NCBI GenBank assembly: GCA_036402115.1
Contig: DASWTM010000021.1
Coordinates: 1-64,000, forward strand
Direction of reading: 5' to 3'
Origin: Chryseosolibacter sp036402115
GTDB taxonomy: Bacteria; Bacteroidota; Bacteroidia; Cytophagales; Cyclobacteriaceae
Length of the DNA: 64,000 nucleotides
The notes beneath the pieces were generated by a model. It was not told where the DNA came from. It saw nothing but the letters and a program-made list of their open reading frames with translations, and made no database searches. Below, in pieces: positions 34,891-43,362 of this stretch (position 1 is the first letter of the stretch; each line of letters starts with the position of its first letter). A program made the position numbers and the translations under genes.

Positions 34891-35910
34891 CTAGTCCAGA
34901 TCAGTCCATTGTATTTTGTGATCGGCTGGAAGCGATTTCTTTACTTTTTTTCCGGCTACACTTCTCATGTCAATCGGGGAAATGCCATCGCCAGGGCGCT
35001 TCATAATCAAATCTTTTTCGGTAAGAACCGCCCCCTCCTTTACGTCATGCCTGAGGTGTATACTTCGTCTGGCAATCGTGATATTCTTCGACTCCGATGG
35101 TGTAGGCTGCTTGATGCCGTCACCCATGGCTTGCTCTATATTTCGGATTGCTTTCACTACGTCTTTCAATTCCTGTGGTGAAAGCGAAGCAATATGGTCG
35201 GGACCTTCCATGCTTTTGTCGAGGGTGAAATGTTTTTCAATTACTTCAGCGCCCATCGCCACAGCAGCAATCGAAACTTCTATACCTTGTGTGTGATCAG
35301 AGTATCCAACGCTGACTCCAAATGCATCGCCAATGGTTTTCATCGCCCGCAGGTTTACATCATGGTAAGGAGTGGGGTAGTCCGTATTGCAGTGTAATAC
35401 CGTAATTCGATCCCTGGAAATTCCGTTTTTCGTGAGAACGTTCAAAGCGAATTCGATCTCCCCAAGGCGCGCCATTCCAGTAGAGAGGATCACCTCGCGG
35501 TTGAATTTCGCGACTTTTTCAAGGTAGGGCAAATTTGTTATCTCACCGGAAGGTATCTTAAAAATGTCCATCCCAAGTCCGTTGAGAAGATCCAGTGACA
35601 CTTCGTCAAAGGCGGTAGAAAGGAACTTTATTCCAACCACAGCTTCACAGTAGTGCTTAAGGTCTTTGTAGGCTTCAAGCGGAAGATGAATTTTTCTTGA
35701 CATCTCAAGCTGCGATTCATGAGAGCCGGTGTTTTTACTTTGATATTCGGCCTTTGGCGCTGCTGCGCTCATCACCAGTTCAGGTATAGCCGTTTGGAAT
35801 TTCACGATGTCAGCGCCAGCTTCGAACGCAAGGTCTACCATCTTTTTTGCCAACTCAAAACTTCCGTTGTGATTCACCCCGGCCTCCGCAATGATCAATA
35901 CTTTTTTCAT
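34891..35910 (-). CDS. legI: N-acetylneuraminate/legionaminate synthase, NeuB/LegI family
   Basis: Condenses a six-carbon amino sugar with phosphoenolpyruvate to form a nine-carbon nonulosonic acid. The 339-residue product begins IIAEAGVNHNGSFELAKKM, typical of NeuB, and has the TIM-barrel motifs FKIPSGEITNLPYL and VGYSDHTQGIE with metal-site His. The C-terminal SAF antifreeze-like domain (about residues 280-339) includes RSIHLRHDVKEGAVL. The ATG at 35910 follows the HAD gene stop by 4 nt. Legionaminic rather than sialic acid is inferred from context. Confidence 0.9.
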   Translation of the reverse strand: MKKVLIIAEAGVNHNGSFELAKKMVDLAFEAGADIVKFQTAIPELVMSAAAPKAEYQSKNTGSHESQLEMSRKIHLPLEAYKDLKHYCEAVVGIKFLSTAFDEVSLDLLNGLGMDIFKIPSGEITNLPYLEKVAKFNREVILSTGMARLGEIEFALNVLTKNGISRDRITVLHCNTDYPTPYHDVNLRAMKTIGDAFGVSVGYSDHTQGIEVSIAAVAMGAEVIEKHFTLDKSMEGPDHIASLSPQELKDVVKAIRNIEQAMGDGIKQPTPSESKNITIARRSIHLRHDVKEGAVLTEKDLIMKRPGDGISPIDMRSVAGKKVKKSLPADHKIQWTDLD

Positions 35911-35914
35911 TCGT

Positions 35915-36232
35915 TTACTTTCTTAGTTTTTTACTGATTTGATCGGGAACGTTATCCCAGCCATTAAAACTGATGGCTCGATCATCGATCCACAGATCGC
36001 CCACCGGCTTGCCCATTACAAGTTGGTGAAAGTGCACATCATGACGTTTTAGCCAGTCTGCCGTCATTTCGTATTCCATCCATGTTCGGGCAGAATAAAT
36101 GATAATGATATGCCCTTCGCTGAACAATCGGTTAACATTTTCGATCGCACCGGGCAACGGTTTCGCGAGTGAGCGACTATAGGTTTTTTCTTCTGTACAA
36201 ATCGTGCCGTCCAGGTCGATAATAATTTGCAT
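35915..36232 (-). CDS. Small HAD-superfamily protein (capsule-biosynthesis phosphatase type)
   Basis: A 105-residue protein starting IIIDLDGTICTEE, the HAD motif I with both aspartates (D-x-D). IIIYSARTWMEYE contains motif II and GKPVGDLWIDDRAISF motifs III and IV. Similar small HAD proteins occur in capsule and flagellin-glycan clusters and may dephosphorylate a sugar or act as nucleotidases; no substrate is established. It is located between the ATP-grasp and legI genes with 4-nt gaps on each side, so it belongs to the operon. Confidence 0.8.
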   Translation of the reverse strand: MQIIIDLDGTICTEEKTYSRSLAKPLPGAIENVNRLFSEGHIIIIYSARTWMEYEMTADWLKRHDVHFHQLVMGKPVGDLWIDDRAISFNGWDNVPDQISKKLRK

Positions 36233-36236
36233 TAGT

Positions 36237-37187
36237 TTAGGGATTATACTCTCTGTAAAATTCAGTAAAACGTCTCACCATCAAAATATTTGATTTCCAG
36301 ATGGAGTTTTCCTCCGCGAGGTTTTCACCAATCCAGTCCCTGATTAGCATTCCCGGGATATCCGCGCCCGCCCCGATTGAACACATAACCGCTCCTCCGA
36401 AACGAGGATTTACCTCCATAAGATAATTCGTTTTCGTTAGTTTATCCTGAATGAATTGAATTGTTAACGGTCCAATCAGACCGCTTTTCTCGATGAGTTG
36501 TCGTGAAAGATCAATGATGTTTTCATCGCGAACCGTTACCGACTTAATGGATTCCCCGCCCAACACTTCGAGTCGTATGCGCGGAACAGCAACAATCATC
36601 TTACCGGTTCTCGCGCTGACATAGCAGTCCACGCTGTACTCGATGCCATCGATAAACTGCTGGAGATTGTATGCGCTTAGCGTATGCGTTGCCTTAAATT
36701 CTTCGAACGCCTTTTGATCGGGGAGCTTGCAAATGCCTACTGATGCCGAACCGTTCACCGGCTTTGCGATCATCGGAAAACGAATGTCCGCACCGGGAAC
36801 CGGAATGTTATTTTTTAAAGCCCAATCGTAGGTGAGTTGTTTATGGAAGAAGATTGTGCAGAGATCAGTATCTGGCGTAGGTACAAAGCAGTTTGTTTTT
36901 GTGTACTTCTTAAAATTAGCGGCCACGACAGTGCCCGGATCAACGCTGGCCAACACGATATGGATGTTTTCTCGGATCACGGTTTCTTCAATGTGCTCCA
37001 GCACATCAGGTGCAGACCAGCGCTTGCCGATAATAATTTTTCCGATAAATGAAATCGGTACATTCTTATCCATCTCATAGGAAAAGATTGAAACATTAAA
37101 ACCATGTTCACGGCCACTCTGAATAAAACTCTCTGCGAGCGATACACGCTTTGCCCCTCCGAGAAATAAAATATTTAATGGTTTCAT
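36237..37187 (-). CDS. ATP-grasp domain protein of unknown substrate
   Basis: A 316-residue protein with a preATP-grasp Rossmann domain (NILFLGGAKRVSLAES), the ATP-binding loop PMIAKPVNGSASVGI, the QQFIDGIEYSVDCYV strand, and the C-terminal metal/nucleotide site YLMEVNPRFGGAV with Glu and Asn ligands. This is the carbamoyl-phosphate-synthase-like branch, which activates a carboxylate as an acyl phosphate and joins it to an amine or similar. It is embedded between legF and the HAD gene in the nonulosonate operon. It might modify the nonulosonate or an amino sugar precursor. No family with a known reaction was recognised. Confidence 0.75.
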   Translation of the reverse strand: MKPLNILFLGGAKRVSLAESFIQSGREHGFNVSIFSYEMDKNVPISFIGKIIIGKRWSAPDVLEHIEETVIRENIHIVLASVDPGTVVAANFKKYTKTNCFVPTPDTDLCTIFFHKQLTYDWALKNNIPVPGADIRFPMIAKPVNGSASVGICKLPDQKAFEEFKATHTLSAYNLQQFIDGIEYSVDCYVSARTGKMIVAVPRIRLEVLGGESIKSVTVRDENIIDLSRQLIEKSGLIGPLTIQFIQDKLTKTNYLMEVNPRFGGAVMCSIGAGADIPGMLIRDWIGENLAEENSIWKSNILMVRRFTEFYREYNP

Positions 37188-37196
37188 CCTTTTCTA

Positions 37197-37904
37197 TCAC
37201 TTTGTTGGTACTTCGTGCTTATGCAGACCATTCTCGATTATGGTTTTTGCGATCAACCAATCAAATTCGGTGTCGATGTCGATGGATCGAATTTCATCCA
37301 TAACATACTTCCTGATTTTTGTGAACTGGTTAAAATTACTGTTGCGTATTGATTGTGCGTTTATGACATATACGGACCCGTTGTAAGCGTACACCTTCGG
37401 ACTATCTTGCCTGCGGGTGAATTGGCTTGGCTTCGACAGCGTGAGATACCCTTCACCGTTTTCTTCAAAGAGCGAGAAGTACGGATTCTTATCGGCTTCC
37501 TTAACGGATACAACCAGATCCAGCGCAGGTGAGAACAGGTGTTGCATTTCGAGGATGTCTTGCTTTCTTCGGAATGGCGATGTCGGCTGAAGAAGAACAA
37601 GGCGATCGTAGTCCATGCCCTTATTTTTGTAATGGTCTAGAGCGTGCAGGATAACTTCTCGCGTGCCAGCGGTATCGCTCGCTAATTCTGCCGGGCGATT
37701 AAAAGGAACATTCAGCCCATAGTCCCGAGCAACCTTTATGATCTCCTCGCTGTCAGTTGATAAACAAATATGGTCATCCGTTGTGCAGGCTCTGGCGATG
37801 TCAATCGAGTATTCGAGCAGGGGCTTGCCGCTCAGCTCCTTAATATTTTTCCCGGGTAAGCCTTTCGATCCACCACGGGCCGGGATTATGAATAGGGTAG
37901 ACAT
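37197..37904 (-). CDS. legF: CMP-nonulosonate cytidylyltransferase, NeuA/LegF family
   Basis: Activates the nonulosonic acid with CTP. The 235-residue product starts LFIIPARGGSKGLPGKNI, the CTP-binding motif of CMP-sugar synthetases. Further conserved segments are YDRLVLLQPTSPFRR and the FTRRQDSPKVYAYNGSVYV region that contacts the sugar, ending IDIDTEFDWLIA with the metal-binding Asp pair. Its ATG overlaps the stop of the CBS/nucleotidyltransferase gene (TAATG). The specific acid, legionaminic or sialic, is inferred from neighbours. Confidence 0.9.
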   Translation of the reverse strand: MSTLFIIPARGGSKGLPGKNIKELSGKPLLEYSIDIARACTTDDHICLSTDSEEIIKVARDYGLNVPFNRPAELASDTAGTREVILHALDHYKNKGMDYDRLVLLQPTSPFRRKQDILEMQHLFSPALDLVVSVKEADKNPYFSLFEENGEGYLTLSKPSQFTRRQDSPKVYAYNGSVYVINAQSIRNSNFNQFTKIRKYVMDEIRSIDIDTEFDWLIAKTIIENGLHKHEVPTK

Positions 37905-38947
37905 TAAAATTTTATATGTTGAATGTCTTCTTGCGCTTTTTGAAAATCATCCGGCTTCCCAATATCGAGCCAATAACAATACAAGGGGTAGGTGATAACT
38001 TTTTTGCCTTTGGTGATCAGGTAATCCATCAGGTCCGTAGCGTTGTAATGCTTTCCTTTTGGAATGAAGTCGAGTACTTCTCGTTTAAAAAGATAGATCC
38101 CACCGTTCGAGTAATACGTGTAAGTGGGTTTCTCCTTAAATCCCACAATATTGTCCTGGCTGGTTTCCAAGACAGCATAGGGAATTTTTACCTGGTATGG
38201 GATGGTAGCAACGGCCATGTCTGCATTCTTGTTTTTGAACTCAAGAAAAAAATCTTCGTAATCGACATTCGTTAGAAGGTCTGAGTTCATGACGAGCACT
38301 TGATCATGTTTAAACGAACCAATCAATGACACAGAGCCGATCGTGCCGAGTGGCTCATCCTGCTCTTCGATGTAGTGAATGCGAATGTCTTTTTCGGCTC
38401 CGTTGCCCAATGTTGCTTTAATCTGCTCTGCCAGGTATTTGATGGTGATATAAAAGTTCTCTACACCAAAGAGTGCAAGCCGGTCGATGTTGTGATTAAT
38501 AATTGCTTTATCTCCAATCTTCAACAGCGGCTTGGGTGTGGTTTGTGTCATTGGCCGCAAACGCGCGCCTTCTCCTCCTGCCATGATTACGGCATCGAGC
38601 GGAAGGTATGTCCTGACTTTCTGAAGGTTGATCAACTTTGTGATTTTTCCAGAATTGTCAAGCACGGGAACTAGCTTGATAAGCCGTTCACGGATCGCTT
38701 TCAATTCTTCGAACCGGAAATCACCCTTTAATGCCACGAAGTCAACATGCATTACGTTCTTCACGCGGTCTCCCAGTGTGATGCCCTTGAGCATCCCCCT
38801 GCGAATATCTCCGTCTGTGATCGTTCCTAAAAGCCTTCCGCTGTCGTCAATGACGAAGAGTGTCAAATCGCTTCCAAGGATATTCAGGCGTTCAAGCGCT
38901 GACTTGATGGAATCTTCGGGGTGAATAAAATGCTTACCAGCATTCAT
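37904..38947 (-). CDS. ptmE: CBS-domain sugar-1-phosphate nucleotidyltransferase, PtmE-like
   Basis: A 347-residue protein with two CBS motifs (about residues 1-115) followed by a sugar-nucleotidyltransferase domain. The latter starts DAVIMAGGEGARLRPMTQTTPKP, the standard GTP/dTTP-binding loop, and has VLVMNSDLLTNVDYE as the metal-binding D-site. This architecture matches Campylobacter PtmE, a glucosamine-1-phosphate guanylyltransferase that makes GDP-GlcN for the GDP-linked legionaminic acid route. The gene lies between legC and legF in the same operon. The nucleotide specificity is inferred from architecture and context. Confidence 0.85.
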   Translation of the reverse strand: MNAGKHFIHPEDSIKSALERLNILGSDLTLFVIDDSGRLLGTITDGDIRRGMLKGITLGDRVKNVMHVDFVALKGDFRFEELKAIRERLIKLVPVLDNSGKITKLINLQKVRTYLPLDAVIMAGGEGARLRPMTQTTPKPLLKIGDKAIINHNIDRLALFGVENFYITIKYLAEQIKATLGNGAEKDIRIHYIEEQDEPLGTIGSVSLIGSFKHDQVLVMNSDLLTNVDYEDFFLEFKNKNADMAVATIPYQVKIPYAVLETSQDNIVGFKEKPTYTYYSNGGIYLFKREVLDFIPKGKHYNATDLMDYLITKGKKVITYPLYCYWLDIGKPDDFQKAQEDIQHIKF

Positions 38948-38967
38948 AGTGAGTTATTGTTCTATTT

Positions 38968-40122
38968 TTATGCTTGTGCTCGTACCATCGGGCTACTGGG
39001 GATGTTCACCAGCCGGTTTTCAATCTCCTCGGCAGTAGTTAAGTCACCAGCGAAACTAGCGGAAAACATTTCCAACTTGTGCATCAGCCTCCAACAAGGG
39101 CGTGTCATTACACCACGCTCATTGGTATAGGCAAGAAACTGATCGCGCTGTTCTTTGTTGTCCAGCAATATTGCGTTTAGCCAATAGTTTGATTCAGAAC
39201 CGGATGGCTGTTCAATAAACCGGATCCCTGAGGTGCTGAAAAATGCTTTATAACGTGTTGCTAGTGTACGTTTGCTTTCAAGAAAGGCATTAAGCTGTTC
39301 CATTTGGGCACAGGCCATGGCAGCATTCAAATTCGGGAGACGGTAGTTGTATCCGACATGGTCGTGAACAAATTCCCATGCGTGGGGCTTTTTTGCTTGA
39401 GTTGTCAGGTGTTTTCCAAGTTTGCCCAGCGTTTCGTCATTCGTCACCACCATGCCACCGCCACCGCAGGTGATCGTTTTGTTTCCGTTAAAACTATAGA
39501 CACCGAGCAAACCAAGAGTGCCTGTCATCTGGGAATGATATGTACTTCCCAGCGATTCGGCTGCATCCTCAACAACAGGTAACTGAAATTTTCCGCATAC
39601 TTCCAACAACTCCTTCATTCGTGCAGGATGACCGAACGTATGCATCGGAACGCATGCTGTAATCTTTCGCCTGGATACCTTGTGAATCAACTGTCCTTTT
39701 TCAACATCGGCATGCACTTCAAGGAATGCCTGCAAATGCTTCGCAGACAAACTTAATGTGTCCTCGTCAACATCGACAAATAGAGGGTCAGCGTGACAAT
39801 ATCGAATCGCGTTGCATGTCGCAATAAACGTTAATGGCTGAGTGATCACAAGGTCGCCCGGTTTTACACCGGCTAGTTGCAAAGCAATATGCAGCGCAGC
39901 CGAACCGTTTACTGTTGCAACCGCGTACTTCGCGCCCGTATATTGTCTGATCGATGCTTCAAACTCGTCAACAAACTTCCCGACTGAGGAAACGTAGGTC
40001 GAATTAATTGCCTCCAGTACATATTTTCTTTCGTTCCCGACAAACAGTGGAGCATGGAGCGGAACAAAGCCCTCCTTTTCCCCATAGTACGATCGGACGA
40101 AGTCTATGAATTGATCAAACAT
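38968..40122 (-). CDS. legC: LegC-family aminotransferase
   Basis: A 384-residue PLP enzyme that by family aminates C4 of the 4-keto-6-deoxy-N-acetylglucosamine nucleotide. The N-terminus FIDFVRSYYGEKEGFVPLHAPLF and VVEDAAESLGSTYH are typical of LegC, with YSFNGNKTITCGGGGMV holding the PLP lysine. It has about 20 more residues than usual between strands near residue 130 (HADVEKGQLIHKVS). The frame extends to 40176, but the ATG at 40122 overlaps the legB stop by 8 nt and gives the normal N-terminus. Confidence 0.9.
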   Translation of the reverse strand: MFDQFIDFVRSYYGEKEGFVPLHAPLFVGNERKYVLEAINSTYVSSVGKFVDEFEASIRQYTGAKYAVATVNGSAALHIALQLAGVKPGDLVITQPLTFIATCNAIRYCHADPLFVDVDEDTLSLSAKHLQAFLEVHADVEKGQLIHKVSRRKITACVPMHTFGHPARMKELLEVCGKFQLPVVEDAAESLGSTYHSQMTGTLGLLGVYSFNGNKTITCGGGGMVVTNDETLGKLGKHLTTQAKKPHAWEFVHDHVGYNYRLPNLNAAMACAQMEQLNAFLESKRTLATRYKAFFSTSGIRFIEQPSGSESNYWLNAILLDNKEQRDQFLAYTNERGVMTRPCWRLMHKLEMFSASFAGDLTTAEEIENRLVNIPSSPMVRAQA

Positions 40123-41113
40123 TATAGATTGTTGATTTATAATTTGCCAGATTCTTCGGATTCTTAAACCACTCAATTGTTTTGTCGAGACCTGAATCTA
40201 GTGAGTGGCTCGGGGTCCAGCCCGTTAGTCGTTTTATCTTTTCATTTGAGCCGAACAATCGTTCAACTTCGCTTTTCTCCGGCCGAAGGCGCGCCTCATC
40301 TTCAATGATTTTTGCTGCCGGGTTAATTCGTTGAATAAGTTTTTGCGCAAGCTCCCCTATTGATATTTCAGAACAAGTTGCAATGTTAACCTCTTCGCCA
40401 ATTGTGTTCTCTGATTTGGCGATAGCAATGAATCCTTCGGCTGTGTCCTTCACGAACAGGAGATCGCGTGTCGGGTGAGTTGCACCAAGCTTGATTTCGC
40501 GGTGATTGTTTAGTAGCTGGCTAATAATTGTTGGAATAACAGCGCGCGCAGACTGGCGTGGTCCATAGGTGTTAAACGGCCTTACGATCGTCAAAGGAAG
40601 ATTGAAGCTTCTAAAAAAAGATTCTGCAATGTAGTCCGCACCAATCTTGGTTGCTGAATATGGCGACTGTCCTTGCTTTGGATGTTCTTCTGTTATGGGC
40701 ACAAAGCGCGCAGTCCCGTAGACTTCCGAAGTCGAAGTAACGAGGATGCGGCCCACCTTATAATCTCTGGCAGCTTGAAGTATGTTTAAAGTTCCTTTTA
40801 CGTTGGTATCAACATAACTTTCCGGGGAGTAATAACTGTAAGGAATTGCGATTAAGGCTGCGAGGTGAAATACGACTTCAGCGTCCTGCATGGCGGTCCG
40901 CACGCTACCGGCATCACGGATGTCGCCTGTTATGATTTTTAGTTTTGCTTTGAGATCCTCAGGGAAACTATCAATCCAGCCCCAGGAATTGAATGAGTTG
41001 TAATAGCAAAAGGCAGTAACGTCAGCGTTTTGATTGATTAATGCCTCAACCAGGTGGCTGCCGATGAAACCGTCAGCTCCGGTAACGAGGACCTTCTTTC
41101 CAGATAACTCCAT
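40115..41113 (-). CDS. legB: LegB-family NDP-GlcNAc 4,6-dehydratase
   Basis: An SDR enzyme of 332 residues that forms the 4-keto-6-deoxy sugar. VLVTGADGFIGSHLVEAL binds NAD; VTSTSEVYGTARFVPI, and YSATKIGADYIAESFF with the catalytic Tyr and Lys, follow. The NTYGPRQSARAVIP segment is typical of the GDP-GlcNAc 4,6-dehydratases of legionaminate clusters. It is the first gene of the operon, with a TACTTTTG promoter box 26 nt upstream. Its stop overlaps the legC start. The family is secure; GDP against UDP linkage is inferred. Confidence 0.9.
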   Translation of the reverse strand: MELSGKKVLVTGADGFIGSHLVEALINQNADVTAFCYYNSFNSWGWIDSFPEDLKAKLKIITGDIRDAGSVRTAMQDAEVVFHLAALIAIPYSYYSPESYVDTNVKGTLNILQAARDYKVGRILVTSTSEVYGTARFVPITEEHPKQGQSPYSATKIGADYIAESFFRSFNLPLTIVRPFNTYGPRQSARAVIPTIISQLLNNHREIKLGATHPTRDLLFVKDTAEGFIAIAKSENTIGEEVNIATCSEISIGELAQKLIQRINPAAKIIEDEARLRPEKSEVERLFGSNEKIKRLTGWTPSHSLDSGLDKTIEWFKNPKNLANYKSTIYNV

Positions 41114-41138
41114 GCTTTGTTATGGCTAATTTAAGGGG

Positions 41139-41146
41139 CAAAAGTA
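41139..41146 (-). promoter_or_regulatory. Minus-7 box of the legionaminate operon
   Basis: On the minus strand this reads TACTTTTG, a full match to TAnnTTTG, 26 nt before the legB ATG. A TTATG about 19 nt upstream may serve as a poor minus-33 box. It would drive legB to legG as one transcript. Confidence 0.5.
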
Positions 41147-41186
41147 TGATTATCTTGTTTATTCTCATAAGAGTGGCCGATCAATA

Positions 41187-42359
41187 TCAGGTTGCAATGG
41201 CGGTTGAACCCGTCTCCTCTTGCGCTTGTCGAGACCTTATTTCAGTCTTGTTTAGGTAATAACCAAGTAAGAAGGCGAATAAGAAACTGCCGTGTCCTAA
41301 TTTGAAAGTTTCATGGAAGAAGCCGTACACAATGATTCCGATCAGTCCGTAAAAAACACCACGGTTATACCGAGCATAAAAACGAGTCATTCTATACAAC
41401 ACGAACAAATACAGGCTAAAACCAATCAGTCCCGTGCGCAACAACACATCGTTATACTGGCTATGAGCTGAAGCCCCCGTGGCACTGTACTCATCGTAAA
41501 GCAGGTAGAGCCCGGCATAGCTGCTGCCAAAAAGTGGATGAGATTTGATGTAGGCAAGCACTTGTTTCAGAACATAAATCCGGTATCCTTCCGATGAGGA
41601 TTTATTGCTGAGATCATACGTTTTTGTGTTCGCGGTGTACTGAGCAAAGAAATCTGCGATCTCGCCTATTACCGTGTCTTTAAAGACCACCAACATGGCG
41701 ATTCCGAACAAGAACCCGAGTAATATATATTTCACTTTGATCCTTCGGAAATCGAGAATGAGCAGCACAAAGAAAGCAGCCCCGAACCCCACCAGTGTTG
41801 ATCGGGAAAAGGTAAGGATGATGCCGATCCCTAGGATCGCCAGGTAGGTTAATCGCTTAAGTTGAAGGTAATCTTCCTCATAAAGCACCAGGAAAAACGC
41901 GAGAATAATGACGAAACCAAATCGTTGTGATCCAATTTCATTTTTCATCATAAAAAAGTCACCAGCATAACCCAGGGTTGCCAACTGGTAAATGCTCAAT
42001 AGCGAGTAGGAGAGAGATACCAGGATGACCGCCTGTTTAAAGGTCTTGAAGTGAACATCTTCAAGTCGGACAAAAGCGAACAGCAGCGGGAAGATGAAAA
42101 CCAGGTAACTGGCAAAGCTTCGGATAAAGTAGTAAAAATCGTGTGTGAAAAACTGGAAAATACCTGCGAGCAAAACGACTGTATAAACCGTAAGCAACAT
42201 AAGCCCTCCCCGGCTTTGACGCAATTGTGTAAAAGGGAGAAGAAAGATGAGAATGTAAAAGTAGTTGCTGCTGATCCCAGACGCGCCAACTTCAATAGCA
42301 AACGGCACTACCGAAAAGACAAACAAAAGGAAAAGAGCAGCTTTTTTAAACAGGCGCAC
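41187..42359 (-). CDS. O-antigen ligase/polymerase family membrane protein, copy 2
   Basis: A 390-residue protein with about eleven helices. The conserved pieces are TFSRSTLVGFGAAFF in a central helix and GASAHSQYNDVLLRTGLIGFSLY, matching the H-x-Q-Y-N-D-x4-G motif of Wzy_C/WaaL proteins. A long loop with YDLSNKSSSEGYR precedes it. The start is a GTG at 42359; an in-frame stop lies just upstream, so no longer start exists. It is located 73 nt from legB on the same strand but upstream, and could be transcribed into the legionaminate operon. Polymerase or ligase is undecided. Confidence 0.8.
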   Translation of the reverse strand: MRLFKKAALFLLFVFSVVPFAIEVGASGISSNYFYILIFLLPFTQLRQSRGGLMLLTVYTVVLLAGIFQFFTHDFYYFIRSFASYLVFIFPLLFAFVRLEDVHFKTFKQAVILVSLSYSLLSIYQLATLGYAGDFFMMKNEIGSQRFGFVIILAFFLVLYEEDYLQLKRLTYLAILGIGIILTFSRSTLVGFGAAFFVLLILDFRRIKVKYILLGFLFGIAMLVVFKDTVIGEIADFFAQYTANTKTYDLSNKSSSEGYRIYVLKQVLAYIKSHPLFGSSYAGLYLLYDEYSATGASAHSQYNDVLLRTGLIGFSLYLFVLYRMTRFYARYNRGVFYGLIGIIVYGFFHETFKLGHGSFLFAFLLGYYLNKTEIRSRQAQEETGSTAIAT

Positions 42360-42442
42360 GGTATGCTAATTTCCCGGCAAGTTATGCCAAAGATGTGACA
42401 TGAAGGCAGAAGTGTGCGGCCGGAAGCATGCTGAATTTCTTA

Positions 42443-42472
42443 TTTGTTGTTTTTTATTTTTGATTATTTTTG
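42443..42472 (+). promoter_or_regulatory. Full-consensus Bacteroidota promoter of the second glycan block
   Basis: TTTG at 42443-42446 and TATTTTTG at 42465-42472 are separated by 18 nt, the ideal TTTG-N17-20-TAnnTTTG layout. A second TATTTTTG at 42455-42462 overlaps. The leader to the GT2 ATG at 42551 would be about 70 nt. This is the best promoter match in the window. Confidence 0.7.
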
Positions 42473-42550
42473 CCGGTTATAAATTTTAAAGACCAGGCAT
42501 TTTCGTTGATCGCAACATGCAATCTTTTGACTGCCGACTAATCTCTTGTA

Positions 42551-43339
42551 ATGGAAAAAATCAGTCTTATTACTGTCTGTTATAATAGTTCGGCTACTAT
42601 CCGCGAAACTTTAGACTCTGTTCTATCTCAGGACTATCCCAATATCGAATACATCGTGCTGGACGGAGGATCGAATGATGGCACGCAGGAAATCATAAAA
42701 GAATATGCTGACAGGATCTCCGTTTTCAAGTCTGAAAAAGATAAAGGGCTATACGATGCGATGAACAAAGCCATTGATTTAACAACGGGCTCGATCGTAG
42801 GTATACTTAATTCGGACGATCTGTATTTTGATTCAAGCATCATTAGCCGCGTTATGCGTGAATTCGAGGGAGCCGATGTAGCCTGTGTTTTTGGTGACCT
42901 TACTTACTTTAAGACCGGAGAAGAACATAAAGTTGTCCGTACCTATAATGGCAGTCACTTTAAGCCTCAGTGGCTTAAGTTCGGCATACTTCCTCCGCAT
43001 CCGACTTTTTTTGTGAGGCGTACTGCATATGAAAAATATGGAAAATTCGATCTCCAGTTCAGATACGCAGCTGATTTCGACCTGATGGCCAGGTTTCTAT
43101 ACGTAAATTCTCTTCCCTATAAATACCTTCCGATCACCATGGTGAGAATGCGATTGGGCGGCATCAGCACCGGAAGCCTCTCACGCATTGTAGACATTAA
43201 CAAAGAAGCACTTGCTTCGTGTCGAAAAAACGGTATCAAAACCAACTTCTTCCTCTTCCATTTTAAATATCTTTGGAAACTTTTGCAGGTAAAGAGTTTC
43301 TCCGCGCTGATTAATAAAAAGGAGAAGGAGAAACAGTAA
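42551..43339 (+). CDS. Glycosyltransferase, family 2 (WcaA-like)
   Basis: A 262-residue GT-A enzyme. It begins ISLITVCYNSSATIRETLDSV, then VLDGGSNDGTQEII, then GILNSDDLYFD with the metal-binding acidic pair. PHPTFFVRRTAYEKYGKFD followed by YAADFDLMARF is typical of the GT2 subgroup that adds single sugars to growing repeat units. It has no membrane helices, so it acts at the cytoplasmic face. It is the first gene after the full-consensus promoter at 42443-42472. Donor and acceptor are unknown. Confidence 0.87.
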   Translation: MEKISLITVCYNSSATIRETLDSVLSQDYPNIEYIVLDGGSNDGTQEIIKEYADRISVFKSEKDKGLYDAMNKAIDLTTGSIVGILNSDDLYFDSSIISRVMREFEGADVACVFGDLTYFKTGEEHKVVRTYNGSHFKPQWLKFGILPPHPTFFVRRTAYEKYGKFDLQFRYAADFDLMARFLYVNSLPYKYLPITMVRMRLGGISTGSLSRIVDINKEALASCRKNGIKTNFFLFHFKYLWKLLQVKSFSALINKKEKEKQ

Positions 43340-43362
43340 ATTAGAAGTTTAACTCATTAGCT

